The notes: generated from the letters alone by a model not told the origin. A DNA stretch of 64,000 nt from Acuticoccus yangtzensis (GCF_001927245.1 NZ_MJUX01000008.1:218308-282307), one strand, 5' to 3'; shown: positions 1 to 8,639, numbered from the stretch's first letter. Program-made: numbers and translations.

Positions 1-677
1 GCGACGACTCCGCGCAAGAGATCCGCCCGCGGCACGGATGCGCGCATCAGCGCCTCGACGGCCGGCCCGGCGCTGTCGGCGGTGCGCGCGTTGACGAGGA
101 TCGCGTCCGGCCCGGCGGCGGCGATGGCGGCCACCGCCTCGGCGACAGGCTCGCCCCCCTCCAGCGCGGTCGGCTCGTCCAGGCTGACGGCAAGTCCCAC
201 CCAGACGGGACGCCCGGTGGAGGCCGCCGCGTGGATCGTCGCCACCGCCTCCCGCACCGACGACAGCCGCTCGGCGATGAAGAGGTCGACGAGCGGTTCC
301 ATCAAGAGAGCCTGCTCGGCCACCTCCATCTCGATCACCGCGCCGTCGGGTGTGGAGAGCGGCTCATAGACCTCGCGCACGGGCCACAGGGTGCCAGCGA
401 CGAGCGCCTCGGGGTTGACGCTGTCGCGCGCGTCCATCGCCGCGCGGCAGCAGGCGGTGTTGGCGGCGGCGAAGCGGTCCCACTGCCCCTCGCGGTTCAT
501 GCGCCAGCGCGACAGGGCGCCGGTGGCGGTCCGCACCAGAGCGGCCCCTGCGGCGAGATCGTCGGAATGGGCGGCTTCCAGCGCGGCGATGGAGGCGAAG
601 ACGTCGAGTTCGCCGCGCGGCCCCAACCGGAGGCGGCCGAGAACGTTGGTATCGAGCACGCGGGGGGGAAGCACCAT
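1..677 (-). CDS. Homocysteine S-methyltransferase-like protein, 3' end outside window
   Basis: About 225 codons are visible, starting from an ATG at 677, and the frame is still open at base 1. The fold signature is that of the homocysteine S-methyltransferase family: a GRPVWVGLAVSLDE-type strand, an Ala-rich helix, then PDAILVNARTADSAGP. In active family members the zinc-binding cysteine sits in a VNC motif at this point, but here the residue is Ala (VNA). The N-terminal glycine-rich DGGMGT-type motif is also replaced by LDTNVLGRL. The fold is therefore recognisable but zinc-dependent methyl transfer is doubtful unless another residue substitutes. It lies downstream of the creatininase gene on the same strand with a gap of about 330 bases, so shared transcription is possible but unproven. 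Confidence 0.55.
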   Translation of the reverse strand, partial: MVLPPRVLDTNVLGRLRLGPRGELDVFASIAALEAAHSDDLAAGAALVRTATGALSRWRMNREGQWDRFAAANTACCRAAMDARDSVNPEALVAGTLWPVREVYEPLSTPDGAVIEMEVAEQALLMEPLVDLFIAERLSSVREAVATIHAAASTGRPVWVGLAVSLDEPTALEGGEPVAEAVAAIAAAGPDAILVNARTADSAGPAVEALMRASVPRADLLRGVV

Positions 678-1011
678 CGCCCTACCTCAGCTTTGCATTG
701 AGCGCCTTGCGCAGCCGGTCACATGAACGATTCGCGGCGGGGACCATGATGGCGCATATCGCGCGGCGCGCCAGGGATCCAGGACCACAGTTCCAGGACC
801 AGGGATCCATCCGCAGCAGGCCCGCGATGCCCGGCCTGATCCACGCCGGAACCGAAGGACGGTCGCGCCGAAGCCGCGGCACGCGCCGAGCGGTGCTTTC
901 GCCCCCGATGCGACGCCCGGCACGCCCGGGGTCCTCCATCTCCGCCACCGGGGCGAAGCGCGACCCTGACGAGATGCTGTGCGCCAGCCGGGCGCAGCCG
1001 CGCAGCCACCC
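678..1011. other. Gene-free gap with a short direct repeat
   Basis: No convincing gene is seen in either strand. Bases 771-809 contain a nested repeat: CCAGGGATCC occurs at 771-780 and again at 799-808, and TCCAGGACCA occurs at 778-787 and 792-801. No thymine-rich hairpin typical of a terminator was found. The repeat may be only a local duplication. Confidence 0.4.
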
Positions 1012-1818
1012 TCAGTGGCGAATCGGGCCGGGCGCGAGGATCGTAAGGTCGGCCCGCGCGACGTCGCGCAGCAGCTCGATGAACGCATCGGCTTGGAAGG
1101 CGGCGAGCTCGGCGCCCAGAGCAGCGCTGCCCTCCGAGGCATCGCCGACGACACCCTGCGGGTTGAGGTCCTGCGCCATCCACGCGAAGGGCTGGCGCCC
1201 ATGGGCGACGAGATGGCTGAAGTTGTTGGTCAAGACCGTCTGGGCGCTCGGAAAATGCCGCGCCTCGTCCTCGCGCACGAGGTCCGGCCGGAAATGGCGG
1301 ATGAGCGCCGTCTCCAAGGTGCCGCCGTGGATGCCGATCGCCCGTTCCGCCTCGCCGATCAGGTCGCCGTCGCCGAAGCGCATCCAGTTGGCGTGAACGG
1401 CGAGCATGCCGAACCGGACCCGCAGCTCACGGCAGATGATGTCGAGCGGGGCGATGTTGCCGCCGTGCGAATTGGCGAAGACGATCCGCTTCACCCCTGC
1501 GCGCGCGACCGACTCGCCGATCTCCACCCACGCCTTGATGGTGGTTTCCCAGGAGAGAGTGAGCGTGCCGCGAAAGTTGAGATGCTCGTTCGACTTGCCG
1601 ACGCTCTGGATCGGCAAGAAGGTGGCCGGAAGGTCGGCCGGCATGCGCGCCATCACGGTGTTCACCATACCTTCGGCGATCAGCGTGTCGGTGCCGACGG
1701 GAAGATGAGGGCCGTGCTGTTCGATCGCCGCGGTGGGGACGACGGCGACCCAGTCCTCGATATCGTCGGGAAAGTCGAAGGCGGTCATCTCCGCCCAGAC
1801 GCGGCGCGGCGCTGGCAT
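1012..1818 (-). CDS. Creatininase-family amidohydrolase
   Basis: The protein of 268 residues carries the creatininase metal site: EQHGPHLPVGTD with Glu33, His35 and Asp44, NSHGGN with His118, and HGGTLETA with Glu169. The family consists of zinc/manganese cyclic amide hydrolases (creatininase, formamide hydrolases, mycofactocin and FAPy deformylase relatives), so the reaction class is reliable but the substrate is not. The start is the ATG at 1818 with a purine-rich stretch just upstream. It is transcribed away from the importer and deaminase genes at 2.5-6.5 kb. A cyclic amide hydrolase beside a cytosine-deaminase-like enzyme suggests breakdown of a nitrogen heterocycle. It is probably cytoplasmic, since no signal peptide is seen. 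Confidence 0.85.
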   Translation of the reverse strand: MPAPRRVWAEMTAFDFPDDIEDWVAVVPTAAIEQHGPHLPVGTDTLIAEGMVNTVMARMPADLPATFLPIQSVGKSNEHLNFRGTLTLSWETTIKAWVEIGESVARAGVKRIVFANSHGGNIAPLDIICRELRVRFGMLAVHANWMRFGDGDLIGEAERAIGIHGGTLETALIRHFRPDLVREDEARHFPSAQTVLTNNFSHLVAHGRQPFAWMAQDLNPQGVVGDASEGSAALGAELAAFQADAFIELLRDVARADLTILAPGPIRH

Positions 1819-1925
1819 GCATGGATCTCCGAGGAACGGCCACCGCTTAGCCCCGTCACAGGGTGCCCTGCAAGCGCATGCGCGCGGGCACGCCGATTCC
1901 GGCCGGTCGAACTCGGCGGCGGTTC

Positions 1926-2312
1926 TCAGGCGGGAAGAACGGCAAGCGCCTCCACCTCGACGACGAATTCCGGGCGCGAGAAGCCGCTCACGATCATCAA
2001 GGTGGACGCCGGCGCCGGGCCCGCCACGAATTCGTCGCGCGCGGCCATGTAGCCCGGCAGATGCTCGCGCCCCGTCACATAGGCGTTGAGCTTCACGACA
2101 TCGCCGGGCCCGCCGCCCGCCTCCGCCAAGATCGCCGCGATGTTGGCAAAACACACCCGCGCCTGCGCCTCGCTCCCCTCCGGCACATGCTCGTCCACAC
2201 CGATGCCGAGCTGCCCCGAGAGGAGCAGGAGACGCATCCCCGCGGGCACCTCCACGGCATGCGGATAGTTCGCGAAGGGGCGGCGAATTGTCGTCGGGGT
2301 GTGGCGTTTCAT
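1926..2312 (-). CDS. Rid-family (YjgF/YER057c/UK114) protein
   Basis: The protein has 128 residues, a normal length for the family, with the start ATG at 2312. The C-terminal FVVEVEALAVLP strand and the central GDVVKLNAYVT segment are typical. Classical RidA deaminates reactive enamines and imines using an arginine soon after a Pro-Ala pair. Here the aligned position is Ser103 (PAST), which places it with the Rid subfamilies that lack that arginine, and their functions are mostly unknown. It lies between the creatininase gene and the divergent importer operon, so a role in the same catabolic route is a reasonable guess. Confidence 0.8.
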   Translation of the reverse strand: MKRHTPTTIRRPFANYPHAVEVPAGMRLLLLSGQLGIGVDEHVPEGSEAQARVCFANIAAILAEAGGGPGDVVKLNAYVTGREHLPGYMAARDEFVAGPAPASTLMIVSGFSRPEFVVEVEALAVLPA

Positions 2313-2473
2313 CAGGCGTCTCGGACAGTGGCCGCCACCCATCGGCGGCACGAAGGTTGCAAGGTTAAACGGCCATTGCAGGATCGGCACGGGGTGATAT
2401 GGCTCGAAGCCGCCTGCCGCCCGCAAGGGTCACGCCTGAAAGTGTCATGCCCGAAGGGGCAAGGGGAGAGACG
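2313..2473. promoter_or_regulatory. Divergent intergenic region between the Rid gene and the importer operon
   Basis: The 161 bases separate the divergent starts at 2312 (minus) and 2474 (plus), so promoters in both directions must lie here or very near. The importer gene has a ribosome binding site AAGGGGAGAG at 2461-2470. I could not identify a convincing -35/-10 pair or operator by eye. Confidence 0.45.
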
Positions 2474-3511
2474 ATGACACGCACCAATTTGACGGCGCTC
2501 GCACTGCCCGCCGCCATGTCCGCCGCACTCGCCACTGCGGTGTGCGGGCCGGCGACGGCCCAGGACACCATGGCCGTCACCTTCGGCACCAACTGGTTAC
2601 CCCAAGCCGAACACGGCGGCTACTATCAGGCGCTGGCAGACGGCACCTACGCCGCGTGCGGGCTGGACGTGACGATCGCCCCCGGCGGACCGCAGGTGAA
2701 CAACCGTGCGCTCCTTCTGGCGGGGCGCATCCAGTTCCACATGGGCGGCAACCTGCTCCAGGCGTTCAACGCCGCGCAGGAGGGGATCCCGCTGAAGGTG
2801 GTCGCGGCGCACTTCCAAAAAGAGCCGCAGATCATCATGACCCACCCCGGCGAGGGGTTCGACACCTGGGAAAGCCTGACCGGCCTGCCCACCCTCTTCC
2901 TCGGCGAGAACGGCTATCAGTCCTTCTACCAGTGGATGATCGACGCCTACGGCTTCAAGGCCGAGCAGCGTAAGCCCTACACGTTCAATCCCGCCCCCTT
3001 CGTCGCCGACAAGAAGAGCGGCCAGCAGGGCTATGTCACGTCCGAGCCCTTCGCGGTGGAGACCGTCGGCGGCTTCAAGCCCAACGTCTTCCTCCTCGCC
3101 GACTACGGGTTCGACACCTACGCCACCACGGTGGAGGTGATGGACGACTTCATCACCGACAACGCGGACGCCGTGCAGTGCTTCGTCGACGCGTCGGCGA
3201 TCGGCTGGACCAAGTATCTCTACGGCGACGCGTCGGCGGGCGACAAGGCGATCCTGGACGCCAACGCCGACATGAGCCAGGAGCAGCTCGACTATTCGCG
3301 CAACGCCATGAAGGAATACGGCATCGTCGATTCCGGCGAGAGCCTGACCGACGGCATCGGCGCGATGACCGCCGCCCGCATCGAAGGCTTCTACGAGAAG
3401 ATGGTGGCCGCAGGTGTCGCCCCGGACAACATCGAGCTGAGCGACATGTACACGCTCGATTTCGTCAACAAGGGCGTCGGCCTCGACATCAAGACGGAGC
3501 TGACGAAGTAA
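2474..3511 (+). CDS. ABC transporter substrate-binding protein, NMT1/THI5 type
   Basis: A 345-residue periplasmic protein. The first 30 residues form a Sec signal peptide with a PATAQ-D cleavage site. The mature part starts with FGTNWLPQAEHGGYYQAL and continues with the family pattern of two alpha/beta lobes; GQQGYVTSEPF is a typical hinge-side motif. NMT1/THI5-type binding proteins deliver pyrimidines, riboflavin precursors, taurine or similar small ligands. The start ATG at 2474 follows a good purine-rich ribosome binding site. It is first in the run SBP-ATPase-permease-deaminase-oxidase-reductase, so its ligand is probably the substrate of those enzymes. A cyclic N-containing compound is an inference from context only. 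Confidence 0.85.
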   Translation: MTRTNLTALALPAAMSAALATAVCGPATAQDTMAVTFGTNWLPQAEHGGYYQALADGTYAACGLDVTIAPGGPQVNNRALLLAGRIQFHMGGNLLQAFNAAQEGIPLKVVAAHFQKEPQIIMTHPGEGFDTWESLTGLPTLFLGENGYQSFYQWMIDAYGFKAEQRKPYTFNPAPFVADKKSGQQGYVTSEPFAVETVGGFKPNVFLLADYGFDTYATTVEVMDDFITDNADAVQCFVDASAIGWTKYLYGDASAGDKAILDANADMSQEQLDYSRNAMKEYGIVDSGESLTDGIGAMTAARIEGFYEKMVAAGVAPDNIELSDMYTLDFVNKGVGLDIKTELTK

Positions 3512-3567
3512 GCCCGCACCTTGCACCCTCCCCTGCCTCGCCCCGTGCCGGCGAGGCGGGCCAGCCG

Positions 3568-4347
3568 ATCGTCTCGCTGTCCGCCGTCACCAAGCGGTTC
3601 GACAGCGGCACCGTGGCCCTGTCCGGCGTCGATCTTTCCGTCGGCCGGGGCGAATTCCTCAGCCTGCTCGGCCCGTCCGGCTGCGGCAAGTCCACAATCC
3701 TGCGCCTCGTCGCGGGGCTGGACACGCCGACGTCGGGCCGCATCGATTGGGCGGAGAGCGAGCGGGGCCGGAAAGGCCGCCCGCGCGATGTCGGCTTCGT
3801 CTTCCAGGAGCCGACGCTGATGCCGTGGGCGCGCGTCTGGGACAATGTGTGGCTGCCGCTGCGCCTCAAGGGCCTCTCCAAACGCGAGGCGGCGCCGCGC
3901 ATCGAGGAGGCGCTGGAGAGCGTCGGCCTCGCCGAATTTCACCGCGCCTTCCCGCGCGAACTGTCCGGCGGCATGAAGATGCGCGTCTCCATCGCCCGCG
4001 CGCTCGCCACCGACCCGTCCGTGCTCCTGATGGACGAGCCCTTCGCGGCGCTCGACGAGATCACCCGTTTCAAGCTCAACGACGACCTGCTGCGGCTCTG
4101 GAAGGACCGCGGGTGGACGATCCTCTTCGTCACCCACTCGGTGTTCGAGTCGGTCTATCTCTCCACCCGCATCGCGGTGATGAGCGGGCGGCCGGGGCAC
4201 GTGGCCGAGACGATTCCCATCGACGAGCCGTCGCCGCGCACGCCCGCCTTCCGCACCTCGCCCGCCTATGCGGACTATGCCCGCACCACGTCCGACGCGC
4301 TGGCGACGGCGATGGCCGCCCCCGCCGGCGAGGAGACCGCAGCATGA
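3568..4347 (+). CDS. ABC transporter ATP-binding protein (start codon unclear)
   Basis: A typical importer ATPase: Walker A GPSGCGKST, Q-loop QEP, signature LSGGMKMR, Walker B VLLMDEP and switch VTHSV. It ends in an ATGA overlap with the permease at 4344. The oddity is the start. The conserved beginning of the domain (IVSLSAVTKRF) needs translation from about 3568, but no ATG, GTG or TTG lies in frame between the end of the binding-protein gene and 3613. The GTG at 3613 would remove the first conserved strand. A ribosome-binding-like GAGGCGGG lies 7 bases before an ATC at 3568, which I used as a provisional start. A one-base deletion after the out-of-frame GTG at 3545 is an alternative. Confidence 0.8.
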   Translation: MVSLSAVTKRFDSGTVALSGVDLSVGRGEFLSLLGPSGCGKSTILRLVAGLDTPTSGRIDWAESERGRKGRPRDVGFVFQEPTLMPWARVWDNVWLPLRLKGLSKREAAPRIEEALESVGLAEFHRAFPRELSGGMKMRVSIARALATDPSVLLMDEPFAALDEITRFKLNDDLLRLWKDRGWTILFVTHSVFESVYLSTRIAVMSGRPGHVAETIPIDEPSPRTPAFRTSPAYADYARTTSDALATAMAAPAGEETAA

Positions 4348-5180
4348 GTGAGACGGCCTCCATCGACGCGCCGAACAGGCAGCGTACGCGCAAGCGGCTG
4401 GACCGGGCGCTGAGGATCGTCCTGCCGCTCATCGTCCTCGCGGGCGTGATCTACGGCTGGCACTATGTGGTGAAGGCCAACGCCATTCCGCCCTACATTT
4501 TGCCGAGCCCCGAGCTGGTGCTGACGACCCTGATCGACGAGCGCGCCCTCCTCCTCCCGTCGCTCGCCACCACGTTGACGGTGACGGTCATGGCGCTGGT
4601 CCTGGCGGTCATCGGCGGCGTTCTCCTCGCCATCGTCCTCACCCAGTCGCGGATCATCGAATATTCGATCTTCCCGATCGCCGTGGTGGTGCAGGTGACG
4701 CCGATCGTCGCCGTATTCCCGCTGATCAACATCTACATCGACGATCATCTGACGAAGATCCTCTTGTGCGCGTGGATCATCGCCTTCTTCCCGATCCTGT
4801 CGAACACCACGCTGGGGCTGATGTCGGCGGACCGGAACCTGAAGGACCTCTACCGGCTCTACCACGCTTCCCGGTGGCAGACGCTGCGCCACCTGCTGCT
4901 CCCCGCCGCGCTCCCCTATTTCATGGGCGGGCTTCGCATTTCCGGCGGCCTCGCCCTCGTCGGCGCGGTGGTGGCGGAGTTCGTGGCGGGCACGTCCGGC
5001 TTCGGCTCCGGCCTTGCCACGCGCATCATCGAGGCCGGCTATCAGCTCAAGATCCCGCGCCTGTTCGCGGCTCTGGCGTTGATCTCGGCCTCGGGCGTCG
5101 CGATCTACGTGGTGCTCAGCATCGTCTCCAACCTCGTCCTGGGGCGGTGGCACGAAAGCGCGATGGAGGGGCGGCGATGA
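4344..5180 (+). CDS. ABC transporter permease (BPD/SsuC-like)
   Basis: A 278-residue inner-membrane protein with about six hydrophobic segments. It has a binding-protein-dependent transport signature around the cytoplasmic EAA-like loop (SRWQTLRHLLLPAALPYFMGGL). The start ATG overlaps the ATPase stop (ATGA), which indicates translational coupling. With the preceding two genes it makes a complete importer of the nitrate/taurine/pyrimidine class, built from one permease and one ATPase that presumably act as homodimers. Confidence 0.85.
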   Translation: MSETASIDAPNRQRTRKRLDRALRIVLPLIVLAGVIYGWHYVVKANAIPPYILPSPELVLTTLIDERALLLPSLATTLTVTVMALVLAVIGGVLLAIVLTQSRIIEYSIFPIAVVVQVTPIVAVFPLINIYIDDHLTKILLCAWIIAFFPILSNTTLGLMSADRNLKDLYRLYHASRWQTLRHLLLPAALPYFMGGLRISGGLALVGAVVAEFVAGTSGFGSGLATRIIEAGYQLKIPRLFAALALISASGVAIYVVLSIVSNLVLGRWHESAMEGRR

Positions 5181-5231
5181 GGTTTGCGCAATGGTCCGCC
5201 CTTTGACGGCGAACGGCGCGGGGACGGCCGC

Positions 5232-6476
5232 GTGAGGCTGGCGAACGCGGCGATCCCGGCCGTCTTCAACGAGGCGCTTCCGGGCGGCGACCTGATGCTC
5301 GCCGACATCGTCATCGACGGTGACCGCATCGCCTCGGTCACGCCCGCATCGGGCAGCGTCATCGGCGCGCGGGACTGCGGCGGCGGCATCGTGGTCCCCG
5401 CCTTCGTCGACATGCACACCCATCTCGACAAGGGCCACATCGCCCCGCGCACGGCGAACCCCGACGGCACCTTCGCCGCCGCGCTTGCGGCCACCGGCGA
5501 GGATCGCCGCGCCTTCTGGACCGCCGAGGACGTGGCGGCGCGGATGGAGTTCGCGCTCTCCACCGCCTACGCCCACGGTACGGCCGCCATCCGCACCCAC
5601 ATCGACAGCGCGGCGCCGCAGGACCGCATTTCATGGCCGGTCTTCGCCGCCATGAAGGAGCGGTGGGCGGGGCGCATCACGCTGCAGGGGTCCGCCCTCA
5701 CCGCGATCGAGCAACTGCCGGACGATCTCGGCCCCCACTTCGACCTCGTGACCGAGCACGGCGGCATCGTCGGCGCGGTGATGCACACCGTCGCGGGCCG
5801 CGAGGCGAAGCTGCGGGCCCTTCTGGAGGAGGCGGAGGCGCGCGGCCTCGACGTCGACCTTCACGTCGACGAGAGCCTGGACCCCGGACGCAACGACCTC
5901 GCCCTCGTCGCCGCGGAGGCGCTGCGGATCGGCTTCTCCGGCACCATCACCTGCGGCCATTGCTGCACCTTGATGGCGATGGACCACGCCACCGCGAATC
6001 GCACGCTGGATGCCGTGGCCGAGGCGGGGCTCACCATCGTCTCGCTGCCGATGTGCAACATGTATCTTCAGGACCGGCACGCGGGGCGCACACCGCGCAT
6101 CCGCGGCGGCACATTGGTGCATGAAATGCGTGCGCGCGGCATCCCCGTCGCCATCGCGTCCGACAACACGCGCGACCCGTTCTACGCCTATGGCGACCTC
6201 GACATGGCCGAGGTCTGGCGAGAGGCGACGCGCATCCTGCACCTCGACCACCCGGTGGGCGACTGGCCGGCCGCATTCTCCGCCGCGCCCGCGGCGATCA
6301 TGGGCCTTGCCGATCGTGACAAGATTGCGCCGGGTGCGGTGGCCGACCTCGTGATTTTTCCGGCGCGACGGTGGGACGAGCTCATGTCACGGCCCCATAT
6401 GGACAGGACCATCATCCGCGGCGGGGCAGTGATCGAGGCCACCCTGCCGGACTATCGCGAGCTTGCCGTGCCATGA
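5232..6476 (+). CDS. Cytosine-deaminase-like amidohydrolase
   Basis: The protein of 414 residues follows E. coli CodA closely in motif spacing. His62 and His64 lie in THLDKGH-type context, followed by His211 and Glu214 (HVDE), His243 (GHCC) and Asp311 (ASDN), matching the metal and catalytic residues of CodA. Gln152 corresponds to the CodA base-binding glutamine. The neighbour of the catalytic aspartate, Asp314 in CodA, is Asn312 here, so the substrate may not be cytosine. Creatinine or another cyclic amidine is possible. I chose the GTG at 5232; an in-frame TTG at 5184 would overlap less conserved sequence. The gene follows the importer by about 50 bases and overlaps the next gene by ATGA. 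Confidence 0.85.
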   Translation: MRLANAAIPAVFNEALPGGDLMLADIVIDGDRIASVTPASGSVIGARDCGGGIVVPAFVDMHTHLDKGHIAPRTANPDGTFAAALAATGEDRRAFWTAEDVAARMEFALSTAYAHGTAAIRTHIDSAAPQDRISWPVFAAMKERWAGRITLQGSALTAIEQLPDDLGPHFDLVTEHGGIVGAVMHTVAGREAKLRALLEEAEARGLDVDLHVDESLDPGRNDLALVAAEALRIGFSGTITCGHCCTLMAMDHATANRTLDAVAEAGLTIVSLPMCNMYLQDRHAGRTPRIRGGTLVHEMRARGIPVAIASDNTRDPFYAYGDLDMAEVWREATRILHLDHPVGDWPAAFSAAPAAIMGLADRDKIAPGAVADLVIFPARRWDELMSRPHMDRTIIRGGAVIEATLPDYRELAVP

Positions 6477-7858
6477 ACATCGCCGCGCTGAAGACCGACA
6501 TTGCGGGCGTTCCCATCGAGGAGCATCCGCAGATCGTCCAGCAGAAGAGCCGCGATTTTTACTGGTATTCCCCGGTGCTGAAGCGCCAGCTCGAGACGGT
6601 GAAGGCCGACATCGTGGCGAGCCCGCGCACGCCGGACGAGGCGCATCTCGTCATCGGCGCCTGCTTCAAGAACGACGTTCCGCTCACCGTGCGCGGCTCG
6701 GGCACCGGCAATTACGGCCAGGCGATGCCTCTGTCGGGCGGCCTCGTCCTCGACCTGTCGGCGATGAACCGGGTGATCGAGGTGAAGGCGGGCACGGTGG
6801 TGGCAGAGGCCGGCGCGATCCTCGCCGACATCGACAAGGCCGCGCGCCCCACCGGTCAGGAGTTGCGGCTCTTCCCGTCGACCTACCATACCGCCTCGGT
6901 GGGCGGGTTCATCGCCGGCGGGTCAGGCGGTGTCGGCTCGGTGCGCTGGGGCGGGCTGCGGGATGTCGGCAACATCGTCTCGGCCAAGATGGTGGCGATG
7001 GACGGCTCCCACCCCACGGTGCTGACCTTGAAGGGGCGCGACCTCAACCGCGTTAGCCACGCCTACGGCACCACCGGAATCATCACCGAGGTGGAGATGC
7101 CGCTGGCCCCGGCCATCGCCTGGATCGACATGATCACCGCCTTCCCGACGCTGGAGGCCGCGGTGCGCCACGGCGAGACGCTGACGGCGGCGGACGGCCT
7201 CCTTCTGAAGAACGTCGCGGTGATGGACGCGGCCGTCGCCCCCTACCTGCGCCGCCACCGCCCCTACTTGCCGGACGGGTCCGCCTTCGTCGTCACCATC
7301 GCGGCGGCCTTCGCGGCGGACGACGTTGCGGCGCTGGGAGAGGCTTCGGGCGGCGAGGTCACCTTCCGCAGCGACCGCGTGGACATGGCGGCGGAGCGCC
7401 TGCCGCCCGCGTTCGAGCTTTCGTGGAACCACACCACCTTGCGCGCGCTCAGGGTGGACCCGGCGATCACCTATCTCCAGGTCCTCTATCCGCAGCCGGA
7501 CATCGCCGGAAAAGTCATGAAGATGGCGCAGCTTCTGGGCGACGAGGCGCCGACGCACCTGGAATTCGTGCGCTTCGACGGGGCGGTCGGCTGCTTCGGC
7601 CTCCCCCTGGTGCGCTACACCGACGAGGCGCGGCTCGACGCCATCGTGAAGCTCCACGAAGACAATGGCTGTCCGATCTTCAACCCGCACCGCTACACGC
7701 TGGAAGAGGGCGGGATGAAGCAGACCGACCCCGTGCAGCTCAATTTCAAGCGGCGGGCGGACCCCAAGGGCCTGCTCAATCCTGGCAAGATGATCGCCTG
7801 GGACGATCCGGACTTCGACTATGGCCGCCCCTATCTCTTTCCGAGCCTGAGGGCATGA
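6473..7858 (+). CDS. FAD-linked oxidase, PCMH/VAO superfamily
   Basis: A 461-residue protein with an N-terminal FAD-binding PCMH domain. TVRGSGTGNYGQAM and GGLVLDLSAMNRV are the flavin-contacting segments, followed by GGFIAGGSGGVGSVRWG. A substrate domain ends in the typical KADPKGLLNPGK-like tail (here RADPKGLLNPGK). Relatives include glycolate oxidase GlcD and alkyl or aryl alcohol oxidases. The substrate is unknown. Its ATG overlaps the deaminase stop and its own stop overlaps the start of the reductase gene, so the three are almost surely co-translated. No signal peptide is visible. It may oxidise the deaminated product. Confidence 0.8.
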   Translation: MNIAALKTDIAGVPIEEHPQIVQQKSRDFYWYSPVLKRQLETVKADIVASPRTPDEAHLVIGACFKNDVPLTVRGSGTGNYGQAMPLSGGLVLDLSAMNRVIEVKAGTVVAEAGAILADIDKAARPTGQELRLFPSTYHTASVGGFIAGGSGGVGSVRWGGLRDVGNIVSAKMVAMDGSHPTVLTLKGRDLNRVSHAYGTTGIITEVEMPLAPAIAWIDMITAFPTLEAAVRHGETLTAADGLLLKNVAVMDAAVAPYLRRHRPYLPDGSAFVVTIAAAFAADDVAALGEASGGEVTFRSDRVDMAAERLPPAFELSWNHTTLRALRVDPAITYLQVLYPQPDIAGKVMKMAQLLGDEAPTHLEFVRFDGAVGCFGLPLVRYTDEARLDAIVKLHEDNGCPIFNPHRYTLEEGGMKQTDPVQLNFKRRADPKGLLNPGKMIAWDDPDFDYGRPYLFPSLRA

Positions 7859-8451
7859 GCCGCGTCCTCATCGTCCTGTGCCACCCGAATCCCGAGAGCC
7901 TGACCCACCACCTCGCAGCCAAAAGCCGCGCGGCGCTGGAGGCGGCGGGCCACGAGGTGCGTGTGGTCGACCTCTATGCGGACGGGTTCGACCCGGTGAT
8001 GAGCCGCGAGGAGCGGGCCGGCTACCACGCTCCGGGGGACAACGAGATCCCGGTGGCTGAGCATCTGGCACATCTGCGGTGGTGCGAGGGCGTGCTGTTC
8101 CACTACCCCACCTGGTGGTTCGGCCTGCCGGCGATGCTGAAGGGCTGGCTCGACCGCGTTCTCGTCCCGCACGCGACGTTCGAGATGCCGACCGAGTCGA
8201 AACCGATGCAGGGCGGGCGCGGTCTCGGCCACATCCGCCGGGTCGCGGTGGTGACGACGGCGGGCGCGCCGCTCGTCTATTCCAAGCTCATCGGCGAGCC
8301 GGGGCGGCGCACCTTGCTGCGCGGCTTCCGGGCGCTGTGCCACCCGCGCTGCCGCACGAGCTACGACGCGCTGCACCGGATCGACACGGCGACGCCGGAA
8401 CGCCGCGCCGCCTTCGCCGCCCGCATCGCCCGCCGCGCGGCGCAGTTCTGA
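7855..8451 (+). CDS. NAD(P)H dehydrogenase (quinone)-like flavodoxin-fold protein
   Basis: A 198-residue flavodoxin_2 family protein. It starts with the FMN-binding LIVLCHPNPESLTHHLA loop and has the characteristic HYPTWWFGLPAMLKGWLDRV segment around residues 83-100. Family members (NQO1, MdaB, KefF-like) reduce quinones or similar acceptors with NAD(P)H. It is last in the importer-deaminase-oxidase run, overlapping the oxidase by ATGA. It could recycle an electron carrier for the oxidase or act on a pathway intermediate; the sequence cannot tell which. Confidence 0.82.
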   Translation: MSRVLIVLCHPNPESLTHHLAAKSRAALEAAGHEVRVVDLYADGFDPVMSREERAGYHAPGDNEIPVAEHLAHLRWCEGVLFHYPTWWFGLPAMLKGWLDRVLVPHATFEMPTESKPMQGGRGLGHIRRVAVVTTAGAPLVYSKLIGEPGRRTLLRGFRALCHPRCRTSYDALHRIDTATPERRAAFAARIARRAAQF

Positions 8452-8639
8452 CACCCCTATCCCTCTCAAGGCGTGCGGTGGCGAACCGGGGGAACGCCAT
8501 TGCGGGCGCCGGCGACGGGAACACGCGCGCGGCGTCTCTCGCGGCCGCCGCCGCTTGCAGTCCCGGCGGATGCGACGTAAGGCACCAGGGATGCACAACC
8601 TGCCCGCTCCGGCAGCACGCAGCGTATCCGGGGGGCACC

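Noticed and set aside
3500..3570. Programmed frameshift from the binding protein into the ATPase
   Set aside because: No slippery heptamer or following pseudoknot is apparent, and fusing a secreted binding protein to a cytoplasmic ATPase makes no sense.
5177..5206. An ATG overlapping the permease stop that could start the deaminase
   Set aside because: That frame ends after nine codons; the deaminase frame starts at the GTG at 5232 or the TTG at 5184.
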